Shown here piece by piece: positions 5,521 through 8,773 of a stretch of DNA of 8,773 nt; within the stretch, counting starts at the first letter, position 1; every line of letters starts with the position of its first letter. The stretch spans positions 5,623 through 14,395 of the forward strand of contig DORI01000154.1 of assembly GCA_003512365.1 (NCBI GenBank). The letters run 5' to 3'. This DNA is from Crocinitomicaceae bacterium. Its GTDB lineage: Bacteria > Bacteroidota > Bacteroidia > Flavobacteriales_D > Crocinitomicaceae. The notes below the pieces were generated by a model. The model was given only the letters and a program-made list of their open reading frames with translations. It had not been told where the DNA came from and did not search any database. A program made the position numbers and the translations under genes.

Positions 5521-6390
5521 ATGTTTTTTGTAGTAGAAAGCGGTTCAACCAAGAGTGATTGGGTATTAATAGATAACAAAAATAACCAAACTTTTTATTC
5601 TACCATGGGGTTCAATCCCTATTTTCATTCCTCTGATTTGATTGAGTCGGAGTTAATGGGGCATGAAGAAATTTATAAATTAGCTCCAGAGGTGAAAGGT
5701 GTTTATTTCTATGGGGCTGGTTGTTCAAGTTCCCAAATGAATGAGATTGTAGCTGAAGGTTTACGCCGTGTATTTAAAAATGCGACTGTATTAGTAGAAC
5801 ATGATTTATTGGCTTGTGCCTACTCCACCTACCGAGGTGTTCCTGTTATTTCATGCATCATAGGTACAGGTTCAAATTCTTGTTATTTTGACGGGCAAAA
5901 TTTATCGGAAGAAGTTCCAGCCTTGGGATATATTTTAGGTGACGAAGGAAGTGGTTCTTACTTTGGAAAACAACTGTTGGCAGCCTTCTTGTACCATAAA
6001 TTATCCCCTGAAATTGAAAACGATTTTATATTAACCTATGGTTTGGATAAAGATGCTATAGTAGATAAAGTGTACCGAGAACCCAATGCCAATGTATTTA
6101 TTGCATCGTTTATGCCATTTATATACAAGCATAAATCGGATGTGTTTATAAATAATATGGTCGTGGATGGCTTCAAACAATTTATCGATGTTCATGTCAC
6201 ATGCTATCCAAATTACGCTCAAACTGAAATCAATTTTGTTGGTTCAATTTCTGCTCTTTTTGAGGAAGAGTTGAAAGAAGCTGCTTCATCATTCGGGTTA
6301 ACGGTTGGTGCAATAATCAGAAGACCAGTTGATGCCTTGGTAAATTACCACTTAAATTACATACTTAAAAACCAATTAACGAATCTATGA
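5521..6390 (+). CDS. BadF/BadG-family sugar kinase, N-acetylglucosamine kinase-like
   Basis: This 289-residue cytosolic protein has the actin-like ATPase fold of the BadF/BadG/BcrA/BcrD family, which includes N-acetylglucosamine and glucosamine kinases. The first phosphate loop is ESGSTKSDW (6-14). The likely catalytic base is Asp95 in EHDLLACAY. The second phosphate loop is IGTGSNS (114-120), the signature GYILGDEGSGSYFG follows at 136-149, and the adenosine-binding segment is GSISALFEE (241-249). Residue 6 is Glu where many relatives have Asp. Length fits the short Bacteroidota members. It is the first gene of the operon and its stop overlaps the amylase start by 4 bases. The substrate cannot be read from sequence; next to an alpha-amylase and a sugar transporter, glucose or another hexose is as likely as N-acetylglucosamine. 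Confidence 0.88.
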   Translation: MFFVVESGSTKSDWVLIDNKNNQTFYSTMGFNPYFHSSDLIESELMGHEEIYKLAPEVKGVYFYGAGCSSSQMNEIVAEGLRRVFKNATVLVEHDLLACAYSTYRGVPVISCIIGTGSNSCYFDGQNLSEEVPALGYILGDEGSGSYFGKQLLAAFLYHKLSPEIENDFILTYGLDKDAIVDKVYREPNANVFIASFMPFIYKHKSDVFINNMVVDGFKQFIDVHVTCYPNYAQTEINFVGSISALFEEELKEAASSFGLTVGAIIRRPVDALVNYHLNYILKNQLTNL

Positions 6391-7703
6391 AAGCGATATC
6401 CTGTTTAGTAGTATTTTTCTCTTTTTTCTTTTCGTTTGGACAATTTAAAGTTCCGGAATGGTCGAAAAACGCTACTATTTATGAAGTGAATATTCGTCAA
6501 TTCACACCTGAAGGAACGTTTAAAGCATTTGGGAAACATTTGCCACGACTAAAGGAAATGGGGGTCGATATAATTTGGCTTATGCCCATTCATCCGATAG
6601 GAGAGAAGAATAGGAAAGGAAGTCTCGGAAGTTATTATGCAGTTCGAAATTACGAAGAGGTGAATGCAGAATTTGGAAACTTAGGTGATTTTCAGCAACT
6701 AGTAAAAGATGCCCATGCGTTAGGAATGAAACTAATTATCGATTGGGTAGCCAATCACACTTCTCCTGACAACATTTGGGTAGATCAAGGTCACAAAGAT
6801 TGGTATACGCTTGATTCAACAGGGAATTTACAACCGACAATCGGAACGGATTGGTGGGATGTTGCTGATTTAAATTACGATAATCGTGACATGAGAAAAG
6901 CTATGATCAATTCCATGAAGTTTTGGTTAACCAATGCTGATATTGATGGTTTTCGTTGTGATGTAGCAGGCTGGGTGCCAATGGACTTCTGGATAGAGGC
7001 GCGAAAAGAATTAGATGCTGTAAAACCTATTTTCTTTCTTGCAGAGTCGGAAGGTGCAGACCAACATCAAGCCTTTGATATGACCTACGGATGGGAATTA
7101 CACCATGTTATGAACGACATCGCAAGAGGAAAAAAAACAACAGAAGATGTTTTATCCTATTTTAAAAAGAATAATTACAAACGATCAGATTATCGAATGC
7201 ATTTTACATCTAATCATGATGAAAACTCATGGAATGGGACTGAAATGGAGCGAATGGGAGATGCTCGTTTTGCATTAGCAGTTTTTGCGGCTACTATCGA
7301 AGGAATGCCGCTTGTATATAACGGTCAAGAGACTTCTTTAGACAAGAGATTGAAATTTTTCGAGAAAGATACAATTGATTGGTTAAAGATGGATTTAGTA
7401 ACTTTCTACACAAACCTACTTCAATTGAAAAGAAAAAATCCTGCTTTGTGGAACGGTGAATATGGTGCGCCAACTCTATTTCATACTGATGGAGCATCAC
7501 CTATTTTAATTTATTCAAGAGAGAAAGGCGCAAATAAGGTGATTGTGTCGATAAATATGTCGGGTAAAGACGCTTCAACGAAAATTACAGATGCCAAATT
7601 ATTTGGTAAATACAAAGAATTATTTAGCGGAGAAAAGCTTCGCGTTAAAAAAGATGTATCCCTTGATCTGGAGGCTTGGGGCTACCGCGTCTGGGTGAAG
7701 TAA
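6387..7703 (+). CDS. Exported GH13 alpha-amylase-family glycosidase
   Basis: This 438-residue protein is a glycoside hydrolase family 13 enzyme acting on alpha-glucosidic bonds. Residues 1-18 are a signal peptide ending SFG before QFKVPEW, with no lipobox, so it is probably periplasmic. The family regions are all present: DWVANH (119-124), GFRCDVAGW with nucleophile Asp192 and Arg190, FLAESEG with acid/base Glu220, and FTSNHDENSW with Asp278. A C-terminal beta domain (about 355-438) ends with a family-like LEAWGYRVWVK. It is compact compared with many amylases and has no added starch-binding module. The gene overlaps the kinase by ATGA and is followed after 14 bases by the transporter, so the three form an operon. 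Exact specificity (alpha-amylase, maltogenic enzyme or alpha-glucosidase) is not decidable by eye. Confidence 0.93.
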   Translation: MKAISCLVVFFSFFFSFGQFKVPEWSKNATIYEVNIRQFTPEGTFKAFGKHLPRLKEMGVDIIWLMPIHPIGEKNRKGSLGSYYAVRNYEEVNAEFGNLGDFQQLVKDAHALGMKLIIDWVANHTSPDNIWVDQGHKDWYTLDSTGNLQPTIGTDWWDVADLNYDNRDMRKAMINSMKFWLTNADIDGFRCDVAGWVPMDFWIEARKELDAVKPIFFLAESEGADQHQAFDMTYGWELHHVMNDIARGKKTTEDVLSYFKKNNYKRSDYRMHFTSNHDENSWNGTEMERMGDARFALAVFAATIEGMPLVYNGQETSLDKRLKFFEKDTIDWLKMDLVTFYTNLLQLKRKNPALWNGEYGAPTLFHTDGASPILIYSREKGANKVIVSINMSGKDASTKITDAKLFGKYKELFSGEKLRVKKDVSLDLEAWGYRVWVK

Positions 7704-7717
7704 CATAAACTAAAACT

Positions 7718-8761
7718 ATGCTAAAAGAAAAACCGAAATTGTCATTTTGGCAGATTTGGAACATGAGCTTTGGGTTCATGGGAATCCAGATGGGATTTGC
7801 TCTACAAAATGGAAATGCAAGTAGAATTCTTACAGATTTTGGAGCTAATGTAGAAAGCCTTTCCTGGTTTTGGCTTGTTGCTCCTTTGACAGGTATGATT
7901 ATTCAACCCATTATTGGTTATTGGAGTGATCGAACATGGTCAAAATCATTCGGGAGAAGACGCCCTTTCTTTTTAGGGGGTGCAATTCTAGCTTGTACGG
8001 CATTGGTGCTGTTGCCAAATGCAGATAAGTATACAAGCATTTTTCCTGCTTTATTAGTTGGTGCTGGTTTTTTAATGTTAATGGATACATCCTTTAATAT
8101 TTCGATGGAACCCTTTCGTGCTTTGGTTGCTGATAATTTACCGGAAAGTCAGAGTACTATTGGTTTTTCAATACAAACAGCCTTAATTGGAATAGGTGCG
8201 GTTGTTGGTTCATTTTTGCCATGGATTCTTGCGAATTGGTTTGGAGTCCCTAATAATTTACCAAATGTAAAGGTGCAGCCCAACGTAGTTTATTCATTTT
8301 ATATAGGTGCGGTTGTTTTCATGGCAGCTATCCTTTGGACAGTTTTTAAGACAAAGGAATATTCGCCGCAAGAACGAATTGATATGGGCATCATTGAACC
8401 TGAAAAATTAAAAGAAAAATTTTCAATTCCAATGACTATGTGGAAATTGGGATTGATTCAATTCTTTTCATGGTTTGGGTTGTTTTGCATGTGGGTATAT
8501 ACCACAACGGCATTAAGGGAGCACACTTATGGGTTGCCAACAATTGATTCTCTGAAAGAAATTTTAAAGCATAATCCCTCAGATCAAGTCGCTTTGAGTC
8601 AATTAGCTTTGAGTGAAAACCTAGGAGATTGGGTGGGAATTTTATTCGGTATTTACAATGGTGTTTCTGCTATTTTCGCTCTATTAATTCCAATTATCGC
8701 CGCAAAAATCGGTAAATCTAAAACTCACATGTGTTCATTGATAATGGGAGGGATAGAATAA
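7718..8761 (+). CDS. MFS sugar transporter, frame ends early
   Basis: The protein is an inner-membrane sugar transporter of the major facilitator superfamily, similar to the SLC45/sucrose-maltose type proteins common in Bacteroidota alpha-glucan loci. The N-terminal half shows the motif GYWSDRTWSKSFGRRRPF between helices 2 and 3, then MEPFRALVADNLPE, typical of this subgroup. Several further hydrophobic helices follow, with a long polar loop near TTALREHTYG. The frame stops with TAA at 8759-8761 after 347 residues, while relatives have about 430-480 residues and twelve helices. After the stop the same frame reads ILMY to the window edge. The stop may be a real truncation, a point mutation giving a pseudogene, or a sequencing error. 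It lies 14 bases after the amylase gene and would import the released sugars. Confidence 0.85.
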   Translation: MLKEKPKLSFWQIWNMSFGFMGIQMGFALQNGNASRILTDFGANVESLSWFWLVAPLTGMIIQPIIGYWSDRTWSKSFGRRRPFFLGGAILACTALVLLPNADKYTSIFPALLVGAGFLMLMDTSFNISMEPFRALVADNLPESQSTIGFSIQTALIGIGAVVGSFLPWILANWFGVPNNLPNVKVQPNVVYSFYIGAVVFMAAILWTVFKTKEYSPQERIDMGIIEPEKLKEKFSIPMTMWKLGLIQFFSWFGLFCMWVYTTTALREHTYGLPTIDSLKEILKHNPSDQVALSQLALSENLGDWVGILFGIYNGVSAIFALLIPIIAAKIGKSKTHMCSLIMGGIE

Positions 8762-8773
8762 ATATTAATGTAC

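Noticed and set aside
6031..6222. Short minus-strand frame opposite the kinase
   Set aside because: Antisense to a well-supported kinase gene; no independent support.
7294..7500. Short minus-strand frame opposite the amylase
   Set aside because: Antisense to conserved GH13 coding sequence; no independent support.
1..8773. CRISPR array, insertion sequence or tRNA cluster
   Set aside because: No regularly spaced repeats, transposase motifs or cloverleaf other than the tmRNA ends were seen.

Overview
The window looks like chromosomal DNA from a member of the Bacteroidota, probably Flavobacteriales. It is AT-rich, carries PorP/SprF-family type IX secretion proteins, has TAnnTTTG-type promoter matches, shows almost no purine-rich Shine-Dalgarno sites, and encodes a tmRNA whose tag ends in YALAA. 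Positions 1-5439 are read from the minus strand and 5521-8773 from the plus strand. The two directions diverge from a short regulatory gap at 5440-5520.

Left part (1-770). A complete tmRNA gene (ssrA) lies at 292-692 on the minus strand. It has a matching promoter upstream and two intrinsic terminator hairpins downstream. The distal hairpin carries a 13-bp copy of the tmRNA T-arm. Beyond it a minus-strand frame stays open to the window edge; it may be part of a gene but is weakly supported.

Middle part (771-3965). Three tightly packed minus-strand genes form an operon: an ECF sigma factor, a 582-residue protein, and a PorP/SprF-family outer-membrane protein. The 582-residue protein is the most interesting item here. 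Its N-terminus looks like a cytosolic anti-sigma domain, followed by one membrane helix, a polar linker of about 190 residues, and a C-terminal part that aligns along its length with the neighbouring PorP/SprF protein. It therefore appears to join an anti-sigma factor to an outer-membrane beta-barrel-like domain in one chain. That would make a direct envelope-to-sigma signalling device, possibly sensing the type IX secretion or gliding apparatus.

Right part (4092-8773). A NUDIX/winged-helix regulator of the NrtR/AraR type (minus strand) overlaps a small unrecognised lipoprotein gene. It faces a plus-strand sugar operon: a BadF/BadG-type N-acetylglucosamine-kinase-like sugar kinase, an exported GH13 alpha-amylase-type glycosidase, and a sugar transporter of the major facilitator superfamily. 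Two overlapping perfect palindromes lie between regulator and operon and overlap the predicted operon promoter, so they are the likely operator. The simplest reading is periplasmic cleavage of alpha-glucans, import by the transporter, phosphorylation inside the cell, and control by a sugar-sensing regulator. The transporter frame ends in a stop codon well short of the usual family length, while the same frame continues with hydrophobic codons to the window edge.
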